Numbered from the stretch's first letter, positions 31,777 to 43,034 are shown. The stretch is DNA of 64,000 bases from Candidatus Dechloromonas phosphoritropha (GCA_016722705.1 JADKGN010000004.1:992001-1056000); one strand, 5' to 3'. The notes: generated from the letters alone by a model not told the origin. Translations and numbers: made by a program.

Positions 31777-33167
31777 CAATCCTCTTGACTTAGCGGTCTG
31801 TCATCTAATTTTGGCAACTTTGCCATCTGGCCGCGCCAAGATATAATCGAGCATGTAACCAATTGATATAAATAGGCGTTATATGACGGCCTAAATATGC
31901 CAATATCGTTTCACGGCTAACGGACTACATTCATGGCGCCAATTTCCTTGCCGCCGCCCGCCGCGAGCCTCGGTTTTTCACCCGAAACCGTGAATTGCCA
32001 TTCACGAATCTGATCGCTTTCCTGCTCACCGGCATTCGCGGCGCAGTTCAGGCGGAGCTTGATTCCTGCTTTGCCCTGCTTGCCGGAAGAACCCGCCTTT
32101 GTCGGGCGATCACGGCCAGTGCCTTCTCAAAGGCGCGCAGCCATCTGGTCGCCAATCTCTTTGAGCCGCTCAATACAGAATTGCTGCGCCTGGTCGATGA
32201 GGTCGTTCCGCAGCAGCCGGACTGGCAAGGCTTGCGGGTCTTGGCGGCGGATGCATCGAAGGTACGTCTGACCTTGCTTGACCTGGAAGGGCGCCGCCAT
32301 ATTCGAGAAGCGGCCATCTTCGGTTTGTTTCGGCCAGGGATCGAATTGTTCGACTCGCTGATTTTGCACAGTTCGCTGGTCGGCGAACGTCAGATGTTGT
32401 TTGAGCGGCTTGACCGACTCGGTGCTCAGGACATGCTGGTGCTTGATCGCGGGTATCCGGGTGCCTGGTTGGTCGCGGCGCTGTTGCATCGAGGTATCCC
32501 CTTTTGCATACGCTGTGATTCGTCCGCTTCCTTTTCTGCCATCACCCAGTTCATGCGATCCGGAGAAGATGAGGCGCAGGTGACATTGCCGCCACCGCAT
32601 CGTCAGGATGCCATTGATTACGAGTGTCCGCGTCTGCCTTCTATGGTTCGCCTGATTCGTCAGGTGACGCCGACTGGCAAGGTACGGGTCTTGATGACCT
32701 CCTTGCTTGATACCGCGCGGTATCCGGCCACAAGCTTCTCAGCCCTTTATCACAGCCGTTGGCGTATCGAGGAGGCGTTCAAGCGCATCAAACACCGGCT
32801 CAATCTGGAGCACACGTCCGGCCTGACTTGGCTGGCCGCCTGCCAGGATGTTGGGGCCAAGATGGTGTGTGACAATCTCAATGCCCTGGCCACCTACCTG
32901 GCTGCGGAAGAGCGGCTGCCCAGCGATTCGCCATGGCGAGTGAATCGGACGATGGCCTTCAATACCGTACGTCGTATCTTGCCCCGAGTCTTGGCGGGTG
33001 TGCAGCAAATCACCACCCGAGTTACCAAGGAAATCTTCTCGGAAATCGTCAAAAACCTTCAGAAATTTATCCCTGATCGTGCTCGACCTCGGCCAAACCA
33101 GCGAAAGCCTCACCTGTCCTTTGCTTACAAACCCGCCGTATGACTATGGACTAAGTTGAGAGGATTG
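31777..33167 (+). mobile_element. Second IS4-type insertion sequence
   Basis: Inverted ends start CAATCCTCT-nn-ACTTAG at 31777 and, on the minus strand, at 33167, with about 20 of 28 positions matching. I found no convincing target duplication (GGCGGTC left, GGCGACC right at best). Its ends fall just outside recG's 3' end and after the preceding terminator. Confidence 0.7.
31995..33143 (+). CDS. IS4-family transposase, start codon unresolved
   Basis: A DDE transposase of the IS4 group with 'VLAADASKVRL', 'MLVLDRGYPGAWL' and 'LYHSRWRIEEAFKRIKHRLNLEHTSG' (the Y-x-R-W-x-I-E-E signature). Family-like sequence continues upstream of the TTG at 31995: the codons from 31887 read ...RLTDYIHGANFLAAARREPRF. 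That stretch has no ATG, GTG or TTG before a stop at 31884. Either the start was lost by mutation or a frame change near the ATG at 31883 (ATG ACG GCC TAA) disabled it. From 31995 the protein has 382 residues. Confidence 0.75.
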   Translation: MPFTNLIAFLLTGIRGAVQAELDSCFALLAGRTRLCRAITASAFSKARSHLVANLFEPLNTELLRLVDEVVPQQPDWQGLRVLAADASKVRLTLLDLEGRRHIREAAIFGLFRPGIELFDSLILHSSLVGERQMLFERLDRLGAQDMLVLDRGYPGAWLVAALLHRGIPFCIRCDSSASFSAITQFMRSGEDEAQVTLPPPHRQDAIDYECPRLPSMVRLIRQVTPTGKVRVLMTSLLDTARYPATSFSALYHSRWRIEEAFKRIKHRLNLEHTSGLTWLAACQDVGAKMVCDNLNALATYLAAEERLPSDSPWRVNRTMAFNTVRRILPRVLAGVQQITTRVTKEIFSEIVKNLQKFIPDRARPRPNQRKPHLSFAYKPAV

Positions 33168-33191
33168 CCCGGCGACCGCAGTCGCCTTCCA

Positions 33192-35231
<2,040 letters not shown>

Positions 35232-35238
35232 CGGCCGC

Positions 35239-35622
35239 TTAATTGCCGATGAACATCACCGCATCGGCCTCGACCAGCGCGCCACGTGGCAGTTCCTTGA
35301 CGCCGACGGCGGCGCGCGCCGGGTAGGGTTCGCTGAAGTAGCGGGCCATCGTTTCATTGACCCTGGCGAAATTGCCGAGGTCGGTCAGGAAGACGTTGAG
35401 CTTGACGATGTCGGCCAGCGAGCCGCCAGCAGCTTCGGCGACGGCCTTGAGATTTTCGAAGACGCAAACGATTTGTGCGTCGATACCGTCTACCATCTGC
35501 ATGGAAGCCGGATCGAGACCGATCTGCCCCGACAAGTACACGGTGCCGCCAACGCGCACGGCTTGCGAATAGGTGCCGATGGCGACCGGGGCTTTGGGGG
35601 TGGCGATGATAGTCTTGGCCAT
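35239..35622 (-). CDS. ridA: RidA family enamine/imine deaminase
   Basis: A 127-residue RidA/YjgF protein. The conserved 'GTYSQAVRVGGTVYLSGQI', the arginine in 'PARAAVGVKELP' (about R103) and the late 'GALVEADAVM' are the active-site elements. It hydrolyses reactive 2-aminoacrylate released by PLP enzymes. Standard trimer-forming length. ATG at 35622; the much longer frame upstream is a shadow of the TPR gene. Confidence 0.95.
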   Translation of the reverse strand: MAKTIIATPKAPVAIGTYSQAVRVGGTVYLSGQIGLDPASMQMVDGIDAQIVCVFENLKAVAEAAGGSLADIVKLNVFLTDLGNFARVNETMARYFSEPYPARAAVGVKELPRGALVEADAVMFIGN

Positions 35623-35663
35623 GGATTGTTTTCCCTTAACTTGGAACGAAGCCTGAATTCTAG

Positions 35664-35990
35664 ATGAACCCACGCATCGAATCCCTGGAAAAAATGCTTG
35701 ACGGCCCGCGCGACGGCGCCCTGCTCCGTTTCTCGCTCGGCAACGAATACCTGAAGGCGGGCGATCCAGCCAAAGCCGGAAAATGCTTCCAAGAAGCGGT
35801 CGACCGCGACAGCCAGTATTCGGCGGCGTGGAAGGCACTCGGCAAGGCGCTCGCCGAAGCTGGCGAAAAATGCGGGGCGCTTGCCGCTTACGAACGCGGC
35901 ATCGCCGTGGCCGAGGCCAGGGGCGACATCCAGGCGGCGAAGGAAATGAAGGTTTTCGCCAGGCGCCTGCGCAAGGCGCCAGGCGCCTGA
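35664..35990 (+). CDS. Small TPR-repeat protein
   Basis: A 108-residue helical protein with two to three TPR units ('ALLRFSLGNEYLKAGDPAKAGKCFQEAVDRDSQYSAAWKALGKALAEAGEKCGALAAYERGI'; key positions W, L-G, A, Y/F in register). It is a likely protein-interaction module; partner unknown. Divergent from ridA (41 bp between starts) and convergent with the FadL-type gene (9 bp between stops). Confidence 0.85.
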   Translation: MNPRIESLEKMLDGPRDGALLRFSLGNEYLKAGDPAKAGKCFQEAVDRDSQYSAAWKALGKALAEAGEKCGALAAYERGIAVAEARGDIQAAKEMKVFARRLRKAPGA

Positions 35991-35999
35991 ACGGGAGTC

Positions 36000-37229
36000 C
36001 TAGAAACCGTTCGAATACTGTATGCCCAGCACATGGGCGCTGTCGTTGTAGGAGCCGCGAAGGTTGCTGATGCCGACCGGGGCACCGGCTGGTGTCGTGA
36101 ACGTCCGGGTCTGGTTGATGCTCGGATCCTTCATATACAGGTAGGCGTAGCCGGCATCGATCCGGCCGTAAACTCCGCCGTTCCACTGACCGCCGAACGA
36201 GAACCAGAGACGGTCGTTATCAGGCGTGCGGGCCGTACGGTTGTCGTCCGACGTCGGGGTTCGATCGTAGGCGATGCCGAACTTTACCTTCCATGCGTCA
36301 CTGGCCTTGTAGGCGGCACCCCAGGCAATACGCCACGAGTTGTCATAATTGAAGGACTCGGTTTCGGTGCCTGTGACGGAACGAACGTTCAACTTGTCGA
36401 GCGTATTCCAGCGGGTAAAGGACAAATCGCCCATCGCCTCCCAGCGATCCGAAACCTGTTGCCAGACCGAGAGGATGACGGTATCCGGCAACTTGAGGTC
36501 GGCACTGGCCGAAGTTGAAGGCGCCGCGCCGAGCGTGCGATTGCCGTCCAGCGTGTAACTCATCGTCGAGCGATAGGAAACCCCGACGCGCATCGCCGGC
36601 GACAGTGTGAATAGCGCCCCGGCATTCCAGCCCCAGGCCCCATCGTCACCCTTGAGCCGGTAGAGGCCTACGGGCGTCATGTTGGTCATTTCGGCATCGA
36701 TGGTCTGATAACTCAACCCCAGGCCGAGCGAGACCTTGTCGTTCACCTTCCAGGCCAGCGACGGGTTGTAATTGACCGTCGTGATTTCGGATTTGATCGC
36801 CTGGTAGCCGCCGATCCAGTTATTGTCGTATTCGGTGGCCAGCCCGAACGGCGAGGAAATGCCCAGGCCGATGAACCAGTCCGGCGCGACTTGCCAGGAG
36901 AGATAGGCGTTGGGCACCGCCGACCAGCCGCCGGCATCGCCGCCGTTGCCACCTGATCCCAGCAGACCGCTGGAACCTTCGTTGCTGAACTTGAAGCTCG
37001 GCCTGACCCCAACAACACCGGCCGAGAGCTGAATCCCGGGAAGCCGGGTCATGCCGGCCGGATTGAAGTAGATCGTACTGGCGTTGTCGGCGACAGCCGC
37101 GGATCCGGCGTAGGAAGTGGCGATGCCGCTCGCGTTCTGCTCCCAGAGCTGGAAGCCGGCCGCCGAAGTGGCGCCGGAGAATGCAAGCAGAAGCAGCGCC
37201 GGCACGGTACGCATGGTTATATTGTTCAT
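36000..37229 (-). CDS. OmpP1/FadL/TodX family outer-membrane transporter
   Basis: A 409-residue FadL-type barrel for hydrophobic substrates such as long-chain fatty acids or aromatics. Signal peptide 1-23 (ending TSAA), then the N-terminal hatch with 'GFQLWEQNASGIATSYAGSAAVADNASTIYFNPAGMTRL', the exact FadL signature, and a C-terminal phenylalanine. Located 41 bp from a YciA-type thioesterase in the same direction, which suits a fatty-acid context. Confidence 0.92.
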   Translation of the reverse strand: MNNITMRTVPALLLLAFSGATSAAGFQLWEQNASGIATSYAGSAAVADNASTIYFNPAGMTRLPGIQLSAGVVGVRPSFKFSNEGSSGLLGSGGNGGDAGGWSAVPNAYLSWQVAPDWFIGLGISSPFGLATEYDNNWIGGYQAIKSEITTVNYNPSLAWKVNDKVSLGLGLSYQTIDAEMTNMTPVGLYRLKGDDGAWGWNAGALFTLSPAMRVGVSYRSTMSYTLDGNRTLGAAPSTSASADLKLPDTVILSVWQQVSDRWEAMGDLSFTRWNTLDKLNVRSVTGTETESFNYDNSWRIAWGAAYKASDAWKVKFGIAYDRTPTSDDNRTARTPDNDRLWFSFGGQWNGGVYGRIDAGYAYLYMKDPSINQTRTFTTPAGAPVGISNLRGSYNDSAHVLGIQYSNGF

Positions 37230-37270
37230 TCTCTCACCCGACTCGTACAGAGTTTTGCATTTCTCTGATT

Positions 37271-37672
37271 TTACGTATTTTCCGACGGGACGGCACGCTT
37301 TTTACCGGCTCCGTCGATGGCAACGTAGGTTAGTTGCGCTTCCGTCACCTTGACCGTCACCGGGTTGGCATAGTTCCGCTCGGCATAGACCTCGACATTG
37401 ACGGTGATCGACGTGTTCCCGACATGGACGACTTCGGCGTAGAGGCTGATCAGGTCACCCACCGAAATCGGCTGTTTGAATTGGAAAGAATTGACCGAAA
37501 CAGTTGTCACTCGACCGCGTGCACGGCGCATGGCAGGTATCGCCCCCGCCACGTCGACCTGGGCCATGACCCAGCCGCCGAAGACATCGCCGTTCTGGTT
37601 GAGATCCGCCGGCATCGGCACAGTGCGCAGAACCGGCTGCTTTTGCGGAGGATTGACGAGACCGATACCCAT
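37271..37672 (-). CDS. yciA: Acyl-CoA thioesterase, YciA type
   Basis: A 133-residue hotdog-fold thioesterase. 'PMPADLNQNGDVFGGWVMAQVDVAG' (residues 19-43) contains the catalytic-site Asn/Gly/Asp set of the YciA/BACH group, and 'TVSVNSFQFKQPISVGD' the dimer strand. It hydrolyses short to medium acyl-CoA. Starts at ATG 37672, divergent from the ABC exporter gene (89 bp). Confidence 0.92.
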   Translation of the reverse strand: MGIGLVNPPQKQPVLRTVPMPADLNQNGDVFGGWVMAQVDVAGAIPAMRRARGRVTTVSVNSFQFKQPISVGDLISLYAEVVHVGNTSITVNVEVYAERNYANPVTVKVTEAQLTYVAIDGAGKKRAVPSENT

Positions 37673-37761
37673 GTTTCACCCAATTTCAAATAACGCTGAT
37701 TTTCGCGGAAAGCGGCAGGTTTTCATATACTGACGGAAACACAATCAAGGTACCCCCCAAC

Positions 37762-39570
37762 ATGCGTCGCGCAAGCACCCTCCCCAAGCCGCCGCCTGGC
37801 CACCCCGTGTCCGAAGTTCACGTCTGGCCGACGCTGCGCCTCCTCTTCCCGTATCTCTGGACCTATCGCCTGCGCGTGATGGTGGCGCTCGGCTGCCTGA
37901 TCGGCGCCAAGGTCGCCAATGTCAGCGTTCCCGTTGTCTTCAAGGAGATGATCGACGAGCTTTCGCTTACCGACCAGGTATTGGCGCTGCCGGTGATGCT
38001 GCTCATTCTCTACGGCGCCCTCCGGTTTTCAACCGCTTTGTTCACCGAACTTCGCGAATTTCTCTTTGCCCGCGTCACGCAGCGCGCCGTACGTCAAGTG
38101 GCGCTCGAAGTTTTCCGCCACCTGCACGCACTGAGCCTGCGCTTTCATCTCGAGCGGCAGACCGGTGGCGTGTCACGCGACATCGAGCGCGGCACCCGGT
38201 CGATTTCCAGCCTGATCTCCTACACGCTGTATTCGATATTGCCGACCCTCGTCGAGATGGGTCTTGTGCTTGGCATTCTGTTCGTCAAATACGACTTCGG
38301 CTTCGTGCTGATCACGGTGGTCTCGCTGGTCACCTACATCGTGTACACGGTCAAGGTCAGCAACTGGCGCATCGATATCCGGCGCACCGTTAACGAAAGC
38401 GATTCGGCCGCCAACACGCGGGCGGTCGACAGCCTGCTCAACTACGAAACAGTCAAGTATTTCAATAACGAGGCTTACGAGGCGCGGCGCTACGACGAGC
38501 AGATGCTCAAGTGGGAAGATGCCGCGACGCGCAGCCAGAAAACTCTGTCGGTGCTCAATCTCGGGCAGCAACTGATCATCGCGCTTGGTGTCACGGCCAT
38601 GATGTGGCGCGCCGCCAGCGGCGTGGTCGATGGCCGGATGTCCATCGGCGACCTGGTGCTGGTCAATGCCTTCCTGATCCAGCTCTATATTCCGCTCAAC
38701 TTTCTCGGGGTCGTCTATCGCGAGATTCGCCAGGCGCTGGCGGACATCGAGCGCATGTTCAACCTGCTCAAGGAAAATCGCGAAATTGCCGACACTCCGG
38801 ACGCACGCGACCTGCCAGGCGGCGCGCTGCAGGTCAATTTCGACGCGGTCGACTTCGCCTACGAACCGGACCGCGCCATCCTGCACAACCTGAACTTTTC
38901 TATCGCCGCTGGCAAGACGGTTGCCGTGGTCGGCCACTCGGGTGCCGGCAAATCGACCCTGGCCCGTCTTCTGTACCGCTTTTATGACGTGACCGGCGGC
39001 GCCATCCGGATCAACGGCCACGACCTGCGCAGCCTCAAGCAAGGCAGCCTGCGCACGGCAATCGGCATCGTGCCGCAGGACACCGTGTTGTTTAACGATT
39101 CGATCTTCTACAACATCAATTACGGACGCCCCGATGCGAGCCGCGCGGAAGTGTTTGCCGCCGCCCGCGCCGCCCAGTTGCACGACTTCGTCGAATCCCT
39201 GCCGCAGAAGTACGAAACACGGGTCGGCGAGCGCGGCCTCAAGCTTTCCGGCGGCGAGAAACAGCGCGTCGCCATTGCCCGCACCCTGCTCAAGAACCCG
39301 CCCATCCTGATCTTCGACGAAGCGACGTCGGCGCTCGATTCGGCGACCGAGCGCGCCATCCAGGGCCAGATCGAACTGGCCGCCATTGGCCGGACCACGC
39401 TGATCATCGCCCACCGCTTGTCGACCGTGATGAATGCCGACGAGATCCTGGTCATGGAGGCCGGCCACGTGATCGAGCGCGGCACTCATGCGACCCTGCT
39501 CGAAGCTGGTAATGCCTACGCGCAGATGTGGCTCTTGCAGCAGCAGGAACGGGCGACCGAAATCGCCTGA
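37762..39570 (+). CDS. ABC exporter of the ATM1/AtmA (heavy-metal/glutathione) type
   Basis: A 602-residue fused half-transporter. Six membrane helices occupy about residues 30-320, with the ATM1-type 'NYETVKYFNNEAYEARRYD' signature (about 228-246). The nucleotide-binding domain follows, with Walker A 'GHSGAGKST' (about 391), ABC signature 'LSGGEKQRVAIARTLLK', Walker B 'ILIFDEATSALD' and the switch 'AHRLST'. ATM1/AtmA proteins export glutathione-linked compounds or metal-thiol complexes. It functions as a homodimer in the inner membrane. The gene stands alone. Confidence 0.92.
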   Translation: MRRASTLPKPPPGHPVSEVHVWPTLRLLFPYLWTYRLRVMVALGCLIGAKVANVSVPVVFKEMIDELSLTDQVLALPVMLLILYGALRFSTALFTELREFLFARVTQRAVRQVALEVFRHLHALSLRFHLERQTGGVSRDIERGTRSISSLISYTLYSILPTLVEMGLVLGILFVKYDFGFVLITVVSLVTYIVYTVKVSNWRIDIRRTVNESDSAANTRAVDSLLNYETVKYFNNEAYEARRYDEQMLKWEDAATRSQKTLSVLNLGQQLIIALGVTAMMWRAASGVVDGRMSIGDLVLVNAFLIQLYIPLNFLGVVYREIRQALADIERMFNLLKENREIADTPDARDLPGGALQVNFDAVDFAYEPDRAILHNLNFSIAAGKTVAVVGHSGAGKSTLARLLYRFYDVTGGAIRINGHDLRSLKQGSLRTAIGIVPQDTVLFNDSIFYNINYGRPDASRAEVFAAARAAQLHDFVESLPQKYETRVGERGLKLSGGEKQRVAIARTLLKNPPILIFDEATSALDSATERAIQGQIELAAIGRTTLIIAHRLSTVMNADEILVMEAGHVIERGTHATLLEAGNAYAQMWLLQQQERATEIA

Positions 39571-39876
39571 CTTTCTTCTATACTGCACGAAATGATTGTT
39601 GAGACTGACATGGTCAAGGGCCACCTTCTTTTGGTCGACGACGGCCAAGGATTCGCGTGGCAGGATGATCTGAAGCTTGACCTGCAGCGCGCCGGCGAAC
39701 CGGATGGGCGAGGCAGCGCGCTATCGTGAATCGCGATCTTCAGCAGCATTCATAATGAGGGCTGCGGAAATGTCGCCGCGGCAATCATTGCGCCGGTGGG
39801 CTGATGGTTAAATTTTGCGAATGTCGTTGTCGTAAACCGTTGTTGACGAAATTTACGCTTCTCTGGAGGAAGACAA
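39571..39876. other. 306-bp intergenic region before the glutamate/aspartate uptake operon
   Basis: A possible 45-codon frame runs from ATG 39592 to TGA 39727-39729 (starting MIVETDMVKGHLLLVDDGQGF). It resembles the first strand of a receiver domain but is too short and has no clear ribosome site; I do not call it a gene. The ribosome binding site of gltI (GGAGGAAG) lies at 39866-39873. No clear promoter can be fixed. Confidence 0.3.
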
Positions 39877-40773
39877 ATGCACTTTGAAAAATTGCTGGCC
39901 GCAGCCGTCATCGCTACGGCACTCAGCGCCACGCCCGCCCTGTCCCAGGAATCGGCCACGCTCAAGAAGATCAAGAACACCGGAACCATCACGCTCGGCC
40001 ACCGTGAATCGTCGATTCCGTTCTCCTATTACAACGATCAGCAGCAGGTCATCGGTTATTCGCAGGAAATGATGCTGAAGGTCGTCGATGCTGTAAAGGC
40101 TGAACTCAAGCTCGCCAGGCTCGACACGAAACTGATGCCGATCACCTCGGCCAATCGCATCACCCTGGTCCAGAACGGCACGGTCGATATCGAGTGCGGT
40201 TCGACAACGAATAATCTCGAACGCCAGAAGCAGGTCGCCTTTTCGACCACGATCTTCGTCATCGGCACCAAGCTGCTGACCAGGAAGGACTCGGGCATCA
40301 AGGATTTCCCTGATCTCGCCGGCAAGAACGTCGTCACCACCGCCGGCACCACCTCCGAACGCCTGCTGCGCAAGATGAACGAAGACAAGCAGATGAAGAT
40401 GAACATCATCTCGGCCAAGGATCATGGCGAATCTTTCCTGACGCTGGAAACCGGCCGCGCCGTTGCCTTCATGATGGACGACGCGCTGCTCTACGGCGAG
40501 ATCGCCAAGGCCAAGAAGCCGGGTGACTGGACCGTCACCGGCACGGCCCAGTCCAGGGAGGCCTACGGCTGCATGTTGCGCAAGGACGACCCGGGCTTCA
40601 AGAAGGTGGCCGATGCCGCATTGACCAAGACGATGACTTCTGGAGAAGCAGAAAAGATCTACTCCAAGTGGTTCATGAACCCAATTCCGCCCAAGGGAAA
40701 TAACCTCAACATGCCGATGTCGGACGATATGAAGGCGCTTTACAAGGCGCCGAACGACAAGGCGTTCGAGTAA
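39877..40773 (+). CDS. gltI: Glutamate/aspartate ABC transporter, periplasmic binding protein
   Basis: A 298-residue solute-binding protein of family 3. Signal peptide 1-22 (ending PALS), then 'TITLGHRESSIPFSYYNDQQQVIGYSQEMM' and 'IECGSTTNNLERQKQVAFSTTIF', both close to E. coli GltI. 'KNVVTTAGTTSERLLRKMNED' forms the hinge-side ligand loop. It captures L-glutamate and L-aspartate in the periplasm and delivers them to GltJK. First gene of gltIJKL; a terminator after it should raise its share of transcript. Confidence 0.93.
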   Translation: MHFEKLLAAAVIATALSATPALSQESATLKKIKNTGTITLGHRESSIPFSYYNDQQQVIGYSQEMMLKVVDAVKAELKLARLDTKLMPITSANRITLVQNGTVDIECGSTTNNLERQKQVAFSTTIFVIGTKLLTRKDSGIKDFPDLAGKNVVTTAGTTSERLLRKMNEDKQMKMNIISAKDHGESFLTLETGRAVAFMMDDALLYGEIAKAKKPGDWTVTGTAQSREAYGCMLRKDDPGFKKVADAALTKTMTSGEAEKIYSKWFMNPIPPKGNNLNMPMSDDMKALYKAPNDKAFE

Positions 40774-40797
40774 ATTCCACGGGTTGCGGTCAACAGG

Positions 40798-40828
40798 CTG
40801 CCAGGGGCAAAATTCCTGGCAGTTTTTT
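40798..40828 (+). terminator. Intra-operon attenuator/terminator between gltI and gltJ
   Basis: Perfect 8-bp stem CTGCCAGG (40798-40805) / CCTGGCAG (40815-40822) followed by TTTTTT. In binding-protein operons such a hairpin lets the periplasmic protein be made in excess over the permease. Confidence 0.8.
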
Positions 40829-40842
40829 GAATCGGGAGGGGC

Positions 40843-41580
40843 ATGGCGTACAACTGGAACTGGGAGGTTTTTCTCCAACCCAGTGCGACTGGCGAGGGAA
40901 CCTATCTCACCTGGCTGCTGGAAGGTCTCAAGTGGACGGTAACGCTGTCCCTAAGCGCATGGATCATTGCGCTGCTCATTGGCTCGATCATCGGTGTGTT
41001 ACGCACTGTTCCCAACCGCTGGCTCGGACTCCTCGCCGCGATCTACGTCGAAGTCTTCCGCAACATCCCGTTGCTGGTCCAGTTGTTCATCTGGTATTTC
41101 GTCCTGCCTGAGTTGCTCCCGACCAAGATGGGCGATGCTTTCAAGCAGATGAACCCGCTGGCGCAGCAGTTCATTTCGGCGATGGTCTGCCTCGGATTGT
41201 TCACCGCGGCGCGTGTCGCGGAGCAGGTGCGCTCGGGGATCAATTCGTTGCCGCGCGGCCAGAAGAATGCCGGGCTGGCGATGGGCTTCACGCTGGCGCA
41301 GGTCTATCGCCATGTATTGCTGCCGATGGCCTACCGCATCATCATGCCGCCGCTGACCTCCGAATTCCTCAACATCTTCAAGAACTCAGCCGTCGCCACC
41401 ACCATCGGCCTGATCGAGCTTTCCCGTCAGGCGCAACAATTGGTCGACTTTACCGCCCAGCCCTACGAAGCTTTCATTGCCGTCACCCTGCTTTACGTGC
41501 TGATCAACGTCGCCGTCATGTTCCTGATGCGTCACGTCGAACAGAAGGTCCGCGTGCCCGGTTTTGTCGGAGGGAAATGA
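40843..41580 (+). CDS. gltJ: Glutamate/aspartate ABC transporter permease
   Basis: A 245-residue inner-membrane permease of the HisMQ family. The coupling signature 'EQVRSGINSLPRGQKNAGLAMGF' (EAA loop) is at about 127-149, and 'FRNIPLLVQLFIWYFVLPELLP' is the typical fourth-helix region. GGGAGGGG precedes ATG 40843. Its stop overlaps gltK as ATGA. Confidence 0.93.
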   Translation: MAYNWNWEVFLQPSATGEGTYLTWLLEGLKWTVTLSLSAWIIALLIGSIIGVLRTVPNRWLGLLAAIYVEVFRNIPLLVQLFIWYFVLPELLPTKMGDAFKQMNPLAQQFISAMVCLGLFTAARVAEQVRSGINSLPRGQKNAGLAMGFTLAQVYRHVLLPMAYRIIMPPLTSEFLNIFKNSAVATTIGLIELSRQAQQLVDFTAQPYEAFIAVTLLYVLINVAVMFLMRHVEQKVRVPGFVGGK

Positions 41581-42257
41581 GCATGTATGAATTCGACTGG
41601 ACTTCGATCCCGGGCGCCATGCCTTTGCTCGCCAAGGGCATGCTGATCACCCTTGAGGTGACCTTCACAGCAATCGTCGTCGGCATCGTCTGGGGCACCC
41701 TCCTCGCCGTGGCCCGCCTCGGCAGCAACAAGGTTCTGTCCACCCTTGCCACCCTCTACGTCAATCTCTTCCGGTCGGTTCCACTGGTGATGGTCATCCT
41801 GTGGTTCTACCTGATCGTGCCGCAGGCGCTGAAATCGCTCTTCGGCGAGAATATCGGCGACATCCGGCTGACCTCTGCCTTGGTCGCCTTCGCGCTTTTC
41901 GAGGCGGCCTACTATTCCGAGATCGCGCGCGCGGGCATCCAGAGCGTCACCAAGGGACAGGTGTCGGCCGGCCTGGCGCTCGGCCTCACCCCCGGGCAGA
42001 CGATGCGCATGATCGTTCTCCCCCAGGCCTTCCGCAACATGCTGCCGCTGCTCCTCACCCAGGCCATCATCCTGTTCCAGGACACCTCCCTGGTCTATGT
42101 CATCGGCTTGTCCGACTTCTTCGGAACCTCCTACAAAGTTGGTGACCGTGACGGTCGACTGGTCGAATTGCTCCTTTTTGCCGGCGCCGTCTATTTCGTT
42201 ATCTGCTTCGCTGTCTCCCGGGTAGTGAAGCATCTGCAAGCGAGATTCAGTTCATGA
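41577..42257 (+). CDS. gltK: Glutamate/aspartate ABC transporter permease
   Basis: A 226-residue partner permease of GltJ, same family, with 'FRSVPLVMVILWFYLIVPQ' and the EAA loop 'ARAGIQSVTKGQVSAGLALGLTPGQTMRMIVLPQA'. Overlaps gltJ by 4 bases (ATGA) and gltL by 4 bases (ATGA), so all three are translationally coupled. Confidence 0.93.
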   Translation: MSMYEFDWTSIPGAMPLLAKGMLITLEVTFTAIVVGIVWGTLLAVARLGSNKVLSTLATLYVNLFRSVPLVMVILWFYLIVPQALKSLFGENIGDIRLTSALVAFALFEAAYYSEIARAGIQSVTKGQVSAGLALGLTPGQTMRMIVLPQAFRNMLPLLLTQAIILFQDTSLVYVIGLSDFFGTSYKVGDRDGRLVELLLFAGAVYFVICFAVSRVVKHLQARFSS

Positions 42258-42982
42258 TCGACATTCGCCAAGTTTCCAAGTGGTACGGCCAGTTTCAGGT
42301 TCTCACCGAGTGCACGACATGCGTCAAGGAGGGTGAAGTCGTTGTCGTCTGCGGGCCGTCCGGGTCGGGCAAGTCGACGCTGATCAAATGCGTCAACGGC
42401 CTGGAGCCATTCCAGCAGGGCGACATCATAGTCAAGGGGACCTCGATTGCCGACCCGAAGACCAATCTGGCCAAGCTGCGCGCCCGTGTCGGAATGGTTT
42501 TCCAGAACTTCGAATTGTTCCCGCACATGCGCATTACCGAGAACCTGACCATAGGGCAGATCAAGGTGCTCAACCGTAGCAAGGACGAGGCGCTGGAGAA
42601 AGGTCTCAAGCTTCTTGACCGCGTCGGACTCAAGGCTCAGGCCAACAAGTTCCCCGGCGAACTTTCCGGTGGTCAGCAGCAGCGTGTCGCTATTGCCCGC
42701 GCCCTAGCGATGGATCCGATCTGCATGCTGTTCGACGAACCGACCTCGGCACTCGATCCCGAAATGATCAACGAGGTGCTCGATGTCATGGTTGAACTTG
42801 CCAAGGAAGGCATGACCATGATGTGCGTCACCCATGAGATGGGTTTCGCGCGCAGGGTGGCGAACCGCGTCATCTTCATGGACCAGGGCAGGATCGTCGA
42901 GGACGCCGTGAAGGAAGACTTCTTCGGCACGCCGCGCTCGGAGCGGGCGCAGCAGTTTCTTTCAAAGATACTGCAGCACTGA
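42254..42982 (+). CDS. gltL: Glutamate/aspartate ABC transporter ATP-binding protein
   Basis: A 242-residue ATPase that powers GltJK. Walker A 'GPSGSGKST' (about 34-42), signature 'LSGGQQQRVAIARALA' (about 136-151), Walker B 'CMLFDEPTSALDPE' and the switch histidine in 'CVTHEMGFA' are intact. Last gene of the operon; a bidirectional terminator follows. Confidence 0.94.
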   Translation: MIDIRQVSKWYGQFQVLTECTTCVKEGEVVVVCGPSGSGKSTLIKCVNGLEPFQQGDIIVKGTSIADPKTNLAKLRARVGMVFQNFELFPHMRITENLTIGQIKVLNRSKDEALEKGLKLLDRVGLKAQANKFPGELSGGQQQRVAIARALAMDPICMLFDEPTSALDPEMINEVLDVMVELAKEGMTMMCVTHEMGFARRVANRVIFMDQGRIVEDAVKEDFFGTPRSERAQQFLSKILQH

Positions 42983-42989
42983 AAACGAA

Positions 42990-43016
42990 AAGGCCGGGAT
43001 GCCCCGGCCTTTCTTT
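42990..43016. terminator. Bidirectional terminator between gltL and rplQ
   Basis: Stem AAGGCCGGG (42990-42998) / CCCGGCCTT (43003-43011) with a 4-nt loop; T-rich tracts follow on both strands. It separates two convergent operons, gltIJKL and the large ribosomal cluster. Confidence 0.92.
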
Positions 43017-43034
43017 CCGCTGTACCCGCAGTTG

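Noticed and set aside
38173..39648. Minus-strand frame of 491 codons
   Set aside because: Shadow of the ATM1-type ABC exporter gene; composition typical of reverse-frame translation of GC-rich coding DNA.
39592..39729. 45-codon frame resembling the start of a response regulator
   Set aside because: Too short, no ribosome binding site, only five residues suggest the similarity.
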